Shown: positions 41,901-50,494 of the stretch, one piece after another
Numbering within the stretch: position 1 is the stretch's first letter
Layout: every line of letters begins with the position of its first letter
NCBI RefSeq assembly: GCF_003217095.1
Contig: NZ_QJSR01000002.1
Span: 558,001-622,000 of the forward strand
Length of the DNA stretch: 64,000 bases
Direction of reading: 5' to 3'
Source of the DNA: Rhizobium sp. PP-CC-3A-592
GTDB taxonomy: Bacteria > Pseudomonadota > Alphaproteobacteria > Rhizobiales > Rhizobiaceae
The notes under the pieces: model-generated
Databases searched by the model: none
Seen by the model: only the letters and a program-made list of their open reading frames with translations
Told to the model about the DNA's origin: nothing
Made by a program: the position numbers and the translations under genes

Positions 41901-42099
41901 TGCGCTCGGCTGGGTTCTCGTCGGCGGCCTCGGCCTTGCGACCGTGGTCACACTGTATCTGACGCCGGTCGCCTACCTCGCCATCGCCCGCTTTTCCAAG
42001 CCGCAGGTGGACGAGGAGCGGCGATTGCAGCGCGAGCTTGCCGCGGCCTACGGCGTGCACGAGGTCGAGCCGGAAGAGAGGCTGCGCGCGGCGGAATAG
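38944..42099 (+). CDS. RND multidrug efflux pump, inner-membrane permease
   Basis: AcrB/MexB-like HAE1 family transporter, 1051 residues with 12 membrane spans and two large periplasmic loops. It opens FTALFIRRPILALVVNTLIIVAG; the proton-relay aspartate pair is visible in ATGLVVDDAIVVLENI within TM4, and LVGIMAKNGILIVEFANQLR marks TM10-11. No outer-membrane channel gene follows, so it must borrow one encoded elsewhere. Coupled to the adaptor gene by ATGA. Confidence 0.93.
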   Translation: MSGPHKTGAGGSAGFTALFIRRPILALVVNTLIIVAGLAALNGVEIRELPEVDQPVVSVNTRFEGAAPETVDRELTSVIEGAVSRVQGIKDISSTSQYAQSRVTLQFSDTTDIGQASNDVRDALGRVTNDLPDGADAPQIVKADADSQPILRLALTSDTLSMEDLTLLAENEVTDRLASVEGVADVQLNGEQEKIFRIDVNQGKLAARGLTVADLRTALASASLDVPAGSLTSANQDLSVRATADLQTPEQFEKVILGPNVRLGDVATVTMGPDIGTSSLRSGGKQGIGLGIIRQAQSNTLDISNGVKTTVAEIGKILPPGTELTITSDDAVFIQGAIHEVEIALVASVIIVTVVIYMFLLDWRATLIPVLTMPIALIGTCAAIYMAGFSINILTLLAIVLATGLVVDDAIVVLENIVRRRSEGMGPRAAAVLGTLEVFFAVIATTATLAAVFIPLSFLPGQTGGLFREFGFVLAFAIILSAFVALTFCPMLASRMLKAQPDGHGHSGFLGRIGGMFARGYRRSLKACLDSPLVVCLAAVMVVIAGGIAFTTLPSELTPTEDRARILLRMQAPQGVSLDYTQAQMRRVEDALQPMVKAGEIANVYSISGQGGSVNNGFMVLSLSSWGDRERTQQQISREISRLSAEIPSIRVFPVQPNSLGIRGAGNGLQLALVGNDYKALGDAAAKLVRQMEDSGRFENVRLNYEANQAQLSVTIDRERASDLGIDINGLSAALQAMLDGNSVIDVYVEGEAYPVKLLSTTNPVNDPTDLENLFLKTGDGKIVPMSSIATVKEQAVAPQLSRESQLRAVSLSAGLAPGTGLGEALVYAEQVAKPLLPAGSRVVPLAEAATLNENSGALFVTFGFAIIIIFLVLAAQFESLISGLVIMSTVPLGLACAVFAMVLTGNSLNIYSQIGLVLLVGIMAKNGILIVEFANQLRDRGQGLREAIENASNIRLRPVMMTMIATIVGAVPLVLASGAGAEARIALGWVLVGGLGLATVVTLYLTPVAYLAIARFSKPQVDEERRLQRELAAAYGVHEVEPEERLRAAE

Positions 42100-42286
42100 G
42101 CCGGCGCGCTGCCCGATGTCTCGAATCGGCGCAGCTGTGGCGCTTGCGTCCCATGCGTTCCGAAAATGCACGGTAACGCTCGCGCGATGAAGGAGGTGCT
42201 GGACAAAGTGATTCCGGATTCTACAGTAGGGCATTGATATTTCAGCAGGACCGCAGGCAACCTGCTTGCGGTGGAGGAAGCGGTCG

Positions 42287-43696
42287 ATGGCTCTCAAGGC
42301 GATCAGGTCGGGCGTTCGCAACGAGGCGGGGATCGTTGCGGCGATAACGGCGCTAAAGGCGCAGTTCGGCGAACGCTTGCAGACGGGTGAGGCGATCCGC
42401 GCGCAGCATGCCCACACGACCACCTATATCCCGGCGCAACTGCCGGACGCTGTGGTGTTTCCGCAAAACAGTGCCGAGGTTCAGGCGATCGTCGGGATCG
42501 CCGGGGGAAACCGCGTGCCGCTGATCCCGTTCGGAACGGGCTCGTCGCTCGAAGGCCATGTCAACGCGCCGCATGGCGGCATCAGCATCGACATGAGCCG
42601 GATGAACCGCGTTCTCGCCGTCAATGAAAGCGATCTCGACTGCACGGTCGAGCCGGGCATCACGCGGGAAGAGCTCAACAGGGAGTTGCGCGCGACCGGC
42701 CTGTTCTTCCCGATCGATCCCGGCGCCAATGCATCGATCGGCGGCATGGCATCGACGCGCGCCTCTGGCACCAACGCCGTGCGCTACGGCACCATGCGGG
42801 AAAACGTTCTTGCGGTCACCGCTGTCATCGCCGACGGGCGCGAGATCCGCACCGCCCACCGGGCGCGCAAATCTTCGGCAGGCTACGACCTTACGCGGCT
42901 GTTCGTCGGTGCGGAAGGCACGCTCGGCGTCCTGACCTCGGTCACTCTTCGGTTGCACGGTATTCCCGAGACGATCGCGGGCGGCGTCTGCGCGTTTCCG
43001 AATATTGGTGCTGCCTGCAACGCCGTCATTCTCACCATCCAGTCCGGTATTCCGGTTGCGCGGATCGAGCTTCTGGACGAGACGCAGGTGAAGGCGAGCA
43101 ACGCCTATTCCGGGCTGCACTTGCCGGAGATGCCGACGCTCTTCGTGGAGTTCCATGGCAGCGCGGACAGCGTGGCGATGCAATCGGCGGCATTTGCAGA
43201 AATCGTCGAAGCGTTCGGCGGCGGCGATTTCAGCTGGACCTCGAATGCCGATGAGCGAGCCGTGCTGTGGAAGGCGCGGCACGACGCCTACTGGGCGCAG
43301 AAGGCGTTGCGGCCGGACTTCGCCATGCTCTCGACCGACGTCTGCGTGCCGATCTCACGGTTCGCGGACTGCGTCGAGGCGACACGGGAGGACATTCGCG
43401 AAAACGACCTGATCGCGCCCATTGTCGGCCATGCCGGCGACGGAAACTTTCATGTCGGCCTCCTGTTCGACGACAAGGATCCGGCCTATGTCGATCGGGC
43501 GGAAGCGTTCGTGGAGCGGTTGAATGCCAGGGCGCTGGCAATGGATGGAACCTGCACGGGAGAGCACGGCATCGGGCAGGGGAAGATGCCGTTCCTGGAG
43601 GCGGAGCTTGGCGATGCGCTCGATCTGATGCGTCGGGTCAAGCGCGCGATCGACCCGGTGGGAATCTTCAATCCAGGCAAGATTTTTACGGGATGA
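42287..43696 (+). CDS. FAD-linked D-lactate dehydrogenase/GlcD-type oxidase
   Basis: Flavoprotein of 469 residues from ATG 42287, which follows GGAGGAAG at 42273-42280. The PCMH-type FAD domain has VPLIPFGTGSSLEGHV, EPGITREELNRELRATGLFFPIDPGANASIGGMASTRASG split by short gaps, and GLFVGAEGTLGVLT-like text; the C-terminal FAD-oxidase domain shows VGHAGDGNFHVGLL and GEHGIGQGKM, ending DPVGIFNPGKIF. Members oxidise D-lactate or other 2-hydroxy acids, passing electrons to cytochrome c or quinone. The exact substrate is not determined. Confidence 0.88.
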   Translation: MALKAIRSGVRNEAGIVAAITALKAQFGERLQTGEAIRAQHAHTTTYIPAQLPDAVVFPQNSAEVQAIVGIAGGNRVPLIPFGTGSSLEGHVNAPHGGISIDMSRMNRVLAVNESDLDCTVEPGITREELNRELRATGLFFPIDPGANASIGGMASTRASGTNAVRYGTMRENVLAVTAVIADGREIRTAHRARKSSAGYDLTRLFVGAEGTLGVLTSVTLRLHGIPETIAGGVCAFPNIGAACNAVILTIQSGIPVARIELLDETQVKASNAYSGLHLPEMPTLFVEFHGSADSVAMQSAAFAEIVEAFGGGDFSWTSNADERAVLWKARHDAYWAQKALRPDFAMLSTDVCVPISRFADCVEATREDIRENDLIAPIVGHAGDGNFHVGLLFDDKDPAYVDRAEAFVERLNARALAMDGTCTGEHGIGQGKMPFLEAELGDALDLMRRVKRAIDPVGIFNPGKIFTG

Positions 43697-43895
43697 ACGA
43701 GAATTTGCCGCCGTGCCATGCTACTGCATCGCGGGCGCGGTGCCTCACCCGAAAGGGAATGACGGCAGATATTTGATGTGCGCCGGCCGGCATTCTGGCG
43801 TCGTTGACGACGCGGGGTGCAGGGCGGCAAAAGCCAAGAGGATACACCAGCCCGTTGTGGGCTGCGTGGCAGGATCGGACAGGACGTAAGGCTCG

Positions 43896-46800
43896 GTGCT
43901 TTCGCGTATTTTCGTCATCGTCGGCGGTTTGTTTGTGCTCGCGCTGTTTGCTGCGCTGATCGCGCCGCTGTTCATCGACTGGACGGATTTCCGCAAGGAC
44001 TTCGAGCGTGAAGCCGGCCGGATCATCGGGCAGCCGGTTGTCGTGCACGGCAGCGTCGATGCGCGGCTGATCCCCTTTCCCTCCGTCACGCTCAACGACG
44101 TCCGTATCGGCGAAACCGAGGCCGGAGCGCCTTTGGTGCAGGTCGAGCATTTTTCCATGGATGCCGAGCTTGCGCCGTTCCTTTCGGGTGAGGCACTAAT
44201 TTTCGATATGCGGCTGGACAAGCCGAAGGCGAAGATGCGGCTTCTGCCGGATGGTACGCTCGACTGGGCACGCGGGCGTCGTGCCGCCATCCCCGCAAAG
44301 ACCGTGGTGCTTGAAAACGTCGAGATCACCGATGGCGAGATCGAGTTCATCGACGAGCAGACGGGGCGGACGCGCGACGTGACGGGGCTGAACGCCGATC
44401 TTTCCGCCCGCACCCTTGCGGGCCCCTGGAAGGTCGAGGGCCGGGCAGCGCTCGATGGCGAGGCCGGCAGCTTTTCCTTCTCCAGCAGCGAGCCGCTGGA
44501 AGGCGGCGGGTTGCCGCTGCGGGCGCGGCTGACGCCCGACAAGCGGCCGTTCGGCGTCGATCTCGACGGCGAGCTGAAGATCGTTGAATTCCGCCCGGTC
44601 TATCAGGGCAAGTTCACGATGACGGAGAACCGGCCCGCCGATGCCCCGAAGCGCGAGGACGATGCGGCGGCGCTTAGAATCAACGGGCAGTTCGAACTGA
44701 CCAATGACCGGATCCGCGTGCCGGACTACCGCGTCGAGGTTGGCCCGCGAGACGATCCCTATCTCGTAACCGGTGAGGCGACGCTCGACACCGGCAAGAC
44801 ACCGGAATTCCTGCTTCTGGCCGACGGACAGCAGATCGACGTCAGCCGCATCGGCGGCAAGCCGGGCGCTGCCGGCAAGACCGGACGCGATCCCGCGATC
44901 TCCATCCGCCAGCGGCTTTCCGCCATGATGGAGATCATCGCCAATATCCCCATTCCGCAGGTGCCGGGCCGGGCAAGCCTCAAGCTTCCCGCCATCGTCA
45001 TCGGCGACACGACCGTGCGCGACGTGCGGCTGGATCTTCGCCCGGATGGTGCGGGCTGGATGATCGACAATGCGGTGGCGCAGTTCCCCGGTCGGACGCA
45101 GCTCGAAGCCAAGGGCCGGCTCAATCTGTCCGGCCAGCGCGCCTTTCGGGGCGACCTTCTGGTGGCGTCCAACCAGCCCTCCGGGCTCGCGTCATGGCTT
45201 GCCGGCTCGGTCGATCCCGCCATCCGCCGGCTTCGCACGGCCGGATTCTCCGCGACCGTCAACCTGACGGACACGCTGCAACAGTTCGAGCGCCTGGAAG
45301 TGGCTGTGGGGCCGGCGACGCTGAATGGGCGTGTGGAGCGACAGGCGCTGAACGGCGTTCCCCCGACGCTCTCTGTGCAACTGAAGGGCAACCGGATCGA
45401 TCTCGAAGCGTTGCAGGCGCTCACCGGACTTGTGGCGGGCGATGCCTCCTACGAAACGCTGCTGTCGCACACGATCGCCGCCGATATCTCCGCCGACACG
45501 CTACTGGCCTTCGGCGAGGAGGCGCGGGACGTGCAACTCGTGGCGACGCTCAAGAACGGGCAGGTGCAGGCCGAGCGCGCATCGATCGGCAACATTGCCG
45601 GTGCGCAGCTCGCGGCCTCCGGGCGGATAGGCGGTACGCTGGCTGCACCCATCGTTTCGGCCAAGATGAAGATCGCCGCGCCGGACATGACCTCCTTCTT
45701 CAAGATGGTCGAGCGGCACGCGTCAGCCCATCCCATCCTCGCGCGGCTCGCCCGCAGCGGCGGCTACTACAATGATGCGGCGCTGGACGTGACGCTGACG
45801 GCGGGCAGCCGCGAGGGCGACGCGCCGGTGACCTTCGGCATCGTCGGCACGGCCGGCGGCAGCCGGGTCGCCGCGAACTACCAGGCGCCGACGATCGCGC
45901 AGGCGCTTGCGGGGCAGGGTATCTTCCTCGAGGCGACGCTCGAGAACCCGTCGAGCCTCGTGCTGCTCGGGCAGGCGGGCTTTGATCCACTGCCGTTCGA
46001 CACGGACGCCAACGGCCTCCTCTCCATCAAGCTGCAGAGCACGGAGGGCGACAAGGCTTCGGGGACGCTGAGTTTCACGACCGAAAAGACGGCGCTGAAC
46101 GCCAGCGGCGAGATCGACCTCTCGCGGGACCGGTTCCTCAGCGGTCAGACCAAGATGACGCTGGAGAGCCAGGATTTCGAACCCTTCCTGCTGGTGCAGG
46201 GCATCGCGTTGCCGCAGACGGGAACGGGCCTGCCGCTGAGCCTGAAGAGCGACGTGACCGTGACGCCGGAGGCGGTGACGCTCTCCGGCGTGGAAGGCAA
46301 GGCCGACCGGAACGGCTTCACCGGGCAGATAGCCTTCGACCGCACCGTGCCCGGCAAGGCCACCGGTCAGCTGGCTTTGGATACGCTCGATCTCGCCTGG
46401 GCGGCCGAAGGCTTGCTCGGACCGGTGCAGGATCCGCTCGAGGGGACGCTGGCGACATCACCGGTCGCGCCCGTTGCCTGGAATGGATACGACGTCGCGC
46501 TGGATCTCACCGCCAAGCAGGTCTGGCCCGGCGTCTACGGCGCCATTTCCAATATGATCGGCAAAGCCGTCTGGAAGGGCGACCAGCTTGAAATCACGGA
46601 TGCCGCTGGCGAATGGCTGGGCGGCAAGATGTCGGGCCGGATGCTGCTCGGCAATGGCAACGGGTCGGGCTTCCTTCAGGCGCGGCTCGATCTTGCCGGT
46701 GGTGATCTGTCTGCGGCGGCGTGGAAGACATCCGGTGCCTCCGTTGCCAATGGCCGTTTCGATCTGTCGCTGGCGCTGGAGGCTTCGGGCAAGACGGCAA

Positions 46801-47717
46801 AGGGCATGGCGGAGTCGGCCAGCGGGTCCGGTGCCGTCAACCTCTCCGATCTCACCGTGCGTGGGCTGAATGTCGGCGCGCTTCCCACTATTCTTGCCGG
46901 AGCCGACCGGCTCGAAGGCGAGATCACGCCCGCGGCTGTCGAGCCGATCGCCCGTCCGGCGATTCTTTCCGGAGACGCTGCCCTCGGCACGGTGAAGGTA
47001 CCCTTCAGCATCGCCGGAGGCACGCTGCGCGCGCAGAACGTGACGTCCAAGGTCGATGGTGCGACGGTGACCGGTGATGCCGAGGTGTCGCTGCCCGACC
47101 AGACGCTGAATGCCGCCCTGCATGTCATCTTCAATGTCGGCGACCAGACCGTTGCCGGTGCCGAGCCAAAGGTGGAATTGTCCTACAAGGGCGCGCTGGA
47201 CGCGCCGGGCTTCCAGTTGCAGACCGGTGAACTTGCGAGCTTCCTGTCGCTCCGTGCCTTCGAGCGCGAGCGGCGGCGGGTCGAGATCCTTCAGGCCAAT
47301 GTGCTGGAAAAGCAGCGTCTGCGCCGGGAGGCCGCTCTCTACAAGGCGCGTGCCGAGGAGCGCGAGGCGGACCGCGTGCGGGCTGCGGAAGAGCAACGGC
47401 GCCGTGCGCTGGCGCTTGAGGAAGCGGCGCGGCAGAAGGCGGAAGCCGAGGCTCGCGCGGCTGCCGCCGCCAAGGCCGCGGCGGAGGCGAAGGCCATCGC
47501 CGACCAGTGGGCTGAGCAGGCAGAACGCATGGCCGCGGAGAAGAAGGCCGCCGCAGACGCGCGCGATGCCGCAAGGGCCGCGGAGCAGGAGCGCCAGCGG
47601 CGCCTGATGCCGGTCGATCCCGGCGAACAGGTGGAACGCGGTGGCACTCTGCCGGCGCCGGGGACGATACCGGACAGGCTGAACTTTCAGACATTGCCGG
47701 GCGTAGCGCCGCAATAA
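43896..47717 (+). CDS. AsmA family protein with C-terminal charged coiled coil
   Basis: 1273 residues. GTG 43896 follows AGGACGTAAGG. One N-terminal membrane anchor (about 5-28, IFVIVGGLFVLALFAALIAPLF) is followed by the AsmA start DWTDFRKDFEREAGRIIGQPVVVHGSVDARLIPFPSVTL (in blocks) and a long beta-rich repeat region. AsmA-like proteins are thought to form periplasmic bridges that move phospholipids to the outer membrane. The last ~140 residues (from about SLRAFERERRRVEILQ) are a highly charged Ala/Glu/Arg coiled coil unlike the rest. Confidence 0.88.
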   Translation: MLSRIFVIVGGLFVLALFAALIAPLFIDWTDFRKDFEREAGRIIGQPVVVHGSVDARLIPFPSVTLNDVRIGETEAGAPLVQVEHFSMDAELAPFLSGEALIFDMRLDKPKAKMRLLPDGTLDWARGRRAAIPAKTVVLENVEITDGEIEFIDEQTGRTRDVTGLNADLSARTLAGPWKVEGRAALDGEAGSFSFSSSEPLEGGGLPLRARLTPDKRPFGVDLDGELKIVEFRPVYQGKFTMTENRPADAPKREDDAAALRINGQFELTNDRIRVPDYRVEVGPRDDPYLVTGEATLDTGKTPEFLLLADGQQIDVSRIGGKPGAAGKTGRDPAISIRQRLSAMMEIIANIPIPQVPGRASLKLPAIVIGDTTVRDVRLDLRPDGAGWMIDNAVAQFPGRTQLEAKGRLNLSGQRAFRGDLLVASNQPSGLASWLAGSVDPAIRRLRTAGFSATVNLTDTLQQFERLEVAVGPATLNGRVERQALNGVPPTLSVQLKGNRIDLEALQALTGLVAGDASYETLLSHTIAADISADTLLAFGEEARDVQLVATLKNGQVQAERASIGNIAGAQLAASGRIGGTLAAPIVSAKMKIAAPDMTSFFKMVERHASAHPILARLARSGGYYNDAALDVTLTAGSREGDAPVTFGIVGTAGGSRVAANYQAPTIAQALAGQGIFLEATLENPSSLVLLGQAGFDPLPFDTDANGLLSIKLQSTEGDKASGTLSFTTEKTALNASGEIDLSRDRFLSGQTKMTLESQDFEPFLLVQGIALPQTGTGLPLSLKSDVTVTPEAVTLSGVEGKADRNGFTGQIAFDRTVPGKATGQLALDTLDLAWAAEGLLGPVQDPLEGTLATSPVAPVAWNGYDVALDLTAKQVWPGVYGAISNMIGKAVWKGDQLEITDAAGEWLGGKMSGRMLLGNGNGSGFLQARLDLAGGDLSAAAWKTSGASVANGRFDLSLALEASGKTAKGMAESASGSGAVNLSDLTVRGLNVGALPTILAGADRLEGEITPAAVEPIARPAILSGDAALGTVKVPFSIAGGTLRAQNVTSKVDGATVTGDAEVSLPDQTLNAALHVIFNVGDQTVAGAEPKVELSYKGALDAPGFQLQTGELASFLSLRAFERERRRVEILQANVLEKQRLRREAALYKARAEEREADRVRAAEEQRRRALALEEAARQKAEAEARAAAAAKAAAEAKAIADQWAEQAERMAAEKKAAADARDAARAAEQERQRRLMPVDPGEQVERGGTLPAPGTIPDRLNFQTLPGVAPQ

Positions 47718-47836
47718 TCAGGCGCGCAGGAACGTGTGGTCTTCCGACCGTCTCTGACGGCAGGAGAGGTCTTGGCGACATCGTGGGATGAGTGCTGCCT
47801 TCACCGCATTCCTCGAAACGATTCGGACACAAGGCC

Positions 47837-48091
47837 TTACAGCTGTCCCGCGTCGTTCCTGTCGGGCGCCGAAGAGTTCGCACCCTGCGATTTGACCCAG
47901 GCGAACACGTGCACCCGAAGCGCAGAGGACAGGTTGCTGTCGGCCGGGCGGGCGTCGTCGATCTCGGCGATGAGGCGCGCAAGGGGGACGGCGCGGGCGG
48001 CGGCAATGGCTTTCAGTTCCTGCCAGAAGACGTCTTCCAGCGAAAAGCTCGTGCGGTGGCCGTGGAGGGTGGTGGAGTGTTTTTTCAGCAT
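47837..48091 (-). CDS. Ribbon-helix-helix domain protein
   Basis: 84 residues from the ATG at 48091; the frame is open upstream but the conserved part begins MLKKHSTTLHGHRTSFSLED. The segment HGHRTSFSLEDVFWQELKAIAAARAVPLARLIAEID fits the ribbon-helix-helix fold (PF13467 type), often misnamed aryl-sulfate sulfotransferase in databases. It is probably a small DNA-binding regulator. It ends the minus-strand group sspB-DUF4169-RHH. Confidence 0.82.
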   Translation of the reverse strand: MLKKHSTTLHGHRTSFSLEDVFWQELKAIAAARAVPLARLIAEIDDARPADSNLSSALRVHVFAWVKSQGANSSAPDRNDAGQL

Positions 48092-48164
48092 GGCCGGTGC
48101 GGCCGTTTGGACGTCCGAGGCGCCGCGCATGTCGTGTGGCGCCAGCCGATTGGCTTGGAGCGGA

Positions 48165-48389
48165 TCAATCCTTGTCCTGCCCGTCCTTGTCCTGCCCGCC
48201 GGTCTCGGAAGACGTCTCCCGCCGGCCCTGGTCCAGCCGACGCTCCGACGTCTCGTTCAACGCTTTCGTCAGTGTCTTCTCGGACTTGGTGCGGCCGAAG
48301 GTGATGCGGTTCTGTTCCGCGGTCTTCTCGTCTTTTACGCGGCTCTTCTGCTTGCGAAACTGGCGCAGATTGACGACGTCGCCCGTCAT
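48165..48389 (-). CDS. DUF4169 family protein
   Basis: 74 residues, very basic and charged, opening with the family signature VVNLRQFRKQKSRVKDEKTAEQNRITFGRTKSEK. Function unknown. It begins 6 bp after the sspB stop, so it is co-transcribed with sspB; the C-terminal tail is a Asp/Lys/Gln repeat (GGQDKDGQDKD). Confidence 0.82.
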   Translation of the reverse strand: MTGDVVNLRQFRKQKSRVKDEKTAEQNRITFGRTKSEKTLTKALNETSERRLDQGRRETSSETGGQDKDGQDKD

Positions 48390-48395
48390 GATGCG

Positions 48396-48938
48396 TCAGT
48401 TCTTCTTGCGGAACGCGTCGAGGGAGACCACGGAAGCGCCGGCCTTGCCGTCTTCGGCCTTCGGTGCTTCGGCTTCCGTCTCACCATCGCCATCGACGGT
48501 CACGCTCGGGCGCTCCACGGTCACGCCGGGATAGGCGGTGATCTCGGCGGATTCGGTTTCCGCATCCTCGTCTTCGGCAACGGCCACGTCGAATTCCAGT
48601 TCGAAATTCACCGAGGGGTCATAGAAGCCGCGGATCGCGTTGAACGGAATCACCAGCTTTTCCGGTGTGTCGGAAAAGGAGAGGCCGATTTCGAACAGCG
48701 ATTCCGTGACCTTCAGCTCCCAGAACTGGTGCTGCACGACGATGGTCATCTGCTCGGCATATTTGGATTTGAGATGCTGGGAGATGCGCACGCCGGGCGC
48801 ACCGGTCAGAAAGGTGATGAAGAAGTGGTGATCGCCCGGAAGGTGACCTGTCGCTGCAACTTCGCTCAGAACCTTGCGGATAACGCCACGCAGCGCGTCC
48901 TGTGCGAGAATGTCGTAGCGGATATGGTCCTGGCCCAT
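48396..48938 (-). CDS. sspB: SspB family ClpXP adaptor
   Basis: Adaptor that binds ssrA-tagged proteins and hands them to ClpXP. ATG 48938 gives 180 residues and matches the alpha-type SspB: HIRYDILAQDALRGVIRKVL, HHFFITFLTGAPGVRIS, YPEQMTIVVQHQFW-like and FEIGLSFSDTPEKLVIPFNAIRGFYDPSV. An acidic linker leads to the end VVSLDAFRKKN, which fits the ClpX-binding tail of alpha SspB. The gene for tmRNA, which encodes the tag this protein reads, lies directly upstream on the same strand. Confidence 0.93.
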   Translation of the reverse strand: MGQDHIRYDILAQDALRGVIRKVLSEVAATGHLPGDHHFFITFLTGAPGVRISQHLKSKYAEQMTIVVQHQFWELKVTESLFEIGLSFSDTPEKLVIPFNAIRGFYDPSVNFELEFDVAVAEDEDAETESAEITAYPGVTVERPSVTVDGDGETEAEAPKAEDGKAGASVVSLDAFRKKN

Positions 48939-49114
48939 CGGATCCCCGTCTTGTCTAGCTGTTTCAGTGTGCGCTGCCATGTACCGCGCGAGCGGCGACC
49001 GACGCGCGTCGTCCACGAAACCATTTGCACTATTGATGGACGATTTCAAGGCGCAGCGGTCGGAGGTCTGGAATTGGCATCGCGGCCCATGCGTCCATCA
49101 CATGGCTTCAGGTA

Positions 49115-49493
49115 CTTGCAGTTTTGTGGGGAGAAGTGGAGGTTTCTGTTGCCAGGTACCTCCGAACCCCGCCTTACGGTGCGAACCGGAAGGACTTGAT
49201 TTGAAGTGTCACACCGCGATTAAGCAGCGAGACGAGCTTCCGCATAGTTGTCGTTTGCAACTACTGTTAAGCCCGATAACGGTGGTACAATGCCGAGCAA
49301 AAGTTCGATCTTTACGCCCTTGTCGATCCTATTTCGCCCCCATCAAAAGCCGGCCTTAGAGCTTTCACCGTTCGGATGCGCTGTTTCCAGAACATCTTCG
49401 GGCCGGTTTTTGGTGGAGGCGCCGGGTACCGCCCCCGGGTCCAATAGGTTTATTACACCGACAGTTTATTGCCATATCCGCCTTGCGACGGCA
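49115..49493 (-). ncRNA. ssrA: Transfer-messenger RNA (ssrA), permuted two-piece form
   Basis: Rescues stalled ribosomes and tags the products. Read on the minus strand, the acceptor piece comes first and ends with encoded CCA at 49413-49411 after the T-arm and GCGCCTCCA; an intervening segment (49410-49342) follows; the coding piece begins GGGGGCG at 49341-49335, which pairs fully with CGCCUCC of the acceptor arm. AATAGG and CGACA in the coding piece pair with CCTATT and TGTCG in the acceptor piece. The tag frame at 49258-49220 reads ANDNYAEARLAA then TAA. This is the circularly permuted alphaproteobacterial form. The 3' end of the coding piece is approximate. Confidence 0.95.
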
Positions 49494-49499
49494 GAATTG

Positions 49500-49528
49500 A
49501 TATAGGCGTTCCCGCAGCCGATGAAAAG
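49500..49528 (-). promoter_or_regulatory. ssrA promoter
   Basis: On the minus strand CTTTTC (49528-49523) and CTATAT (49505-49500) are 17 bp apart. CTATAT is the exact rhizobial housekeeping -10. It places the transcript start near 49493, just before the acceptor piece. Confidence 0.7.
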
Positions 49529-49544
49529 GGCAAAGCGCATGGAA

Positions 49545-49579
49545 AAAGGGCACCTCCGCGGAAAAGCAGGGTGCCCTTT
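49545..49579 (-). terminator. Terminator of the transglutaminase gene
   Basis: 10-bp perfect stem (49545-49554 with 49570-49579) followed on the minus strand by TTTTT. It insulates ssrA, whose promoter starts 17 bp further on. Confidence 0.85.
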
Positions 49580-49615
49580 CGTATCTCTGTCAACAATCGG
49601 TCTGCGCTGCCGTCC

Positions 49616-50494
49616 TCAGGCGGCGTCCTGCTCGATTTCGGCGATCTCGATGCGGTCGTCTGTCGAGATGGCATCGATCGTGCGGCCGGGCTGCTCGGGC
49701 GAGCCATCGGCATGCTCGATGGTGATATCGACGGCGCCGGGGTCCATGAGGCCGAAAGGCGTGCAGAAGGCGATCTCGGCTGCATCGCGGCCGACGCCGA
49801 TGCGCACGAGGCCATCGAGATTGGCCTGGCGCGTCGCATCGAACAGCCACCAGCGGCCGTCGAGATAGGCTTCGAAGACGGCGTGGAAATCGGAGGGACG
49901 CAGACCGTAGGCATAGCAGCTGACGAAGCGGGCGGGGATGCCGAGCGCCCGGCAGAAGGCGATGCCGATATGGGAGAAATCGCGGCAGACGCCGGCGCGC
50001 AGCAGCAGGCTCTCATCCGCCGTCGTCTGGCCGTTGGAGGAGCCACGCTGGTAGTCGATATTGTTGTAGATCCAGTTGCAGATCGACGTCACGCGCTCAT
50101 GCCCCTTGGGCAGATAGCCGAACTCGCGGAGGGCGAAGGCGGCGAGGCGGTCCGAGGAGACGAAGCGCGAGGGCAGGAGGAAAGGCATGATGTCGAGCGG
50201 GATCTCCGACAGCGGCGTCTCGTTGATCGTGGCCGGATCGGCGCGGAAGACGTCCAGGGTGACTTCGGCGGCGTAGTTGATTTCCAGCGGGCCGGGGGCC
50301 ACGTCGATCTTGAAGTAGCGGTTCTGCTCCTCCGGCACGGTATAGGTCCAACGCGGGCCCTTGGGGCTGATCGTCAGCGTTTCCACCAGGTCGTGGTGAC
50401 GCTGCAGCTTGGCGACTTCGACGTTGAAGATGAACACGGTGGGTTCGCGAACCTCATAGGTGAGGGTGCAGCCAAGCTTGTAACGGACGGTCAT
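49616..50494 (-). CDS. Transglutaminase-like cysteine protease family protein
   Basis: 292 residues from ATG 50494; longer frames upstream lack homology. An N-terminal beta-rich domain (about 1-110, LGCTLTYEVREPTVFIFNVEV) precedes the transglutaminase core with the catalytic triad C170 (GVCRDFSHIGIAFCRALGIPAR), H204 (SDFHAVFEAY) and D219 (WLFDATR). Such bacterial proteins are usually peptidases or amidases; the substrate is unknown. No signal peptide is visible, so it is probably cytoplasmic. Confidence 0.87.
   Translation of the reverse strand: MTVRYKLGCTLTYEVREPTVFIFNVEVAKLQRHHDLVETLTISPKGPRWTYTVPEEQNRYFKIDVAPGPLEINYAAEVTLDVFRADPATINETPLSEIPLDIMPFLLPSRFVSSDRLAAFALREFGYLPKGHERVTSICNWIYNNIDYQRGSSNGQTTADESLLLRAGVCRDFSHIGIAFCRALGIPARFVSCYAYGLRPSDFHAVFEAYLDGRWWLFDATRQANLDGLVRIGVGRDAAEIAFCTPFGLMDPGAVDITIEHADGSPEQPGRTIDAISTDDRIEIAEIEQDAA

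Noticed and set aside
47736-49199. 487-codon plus-strand frame over RHH, DUF4169, sspB and ssrA
   Set aside because: It is antisense to four supported features, including a tmRNA with a verified tag.
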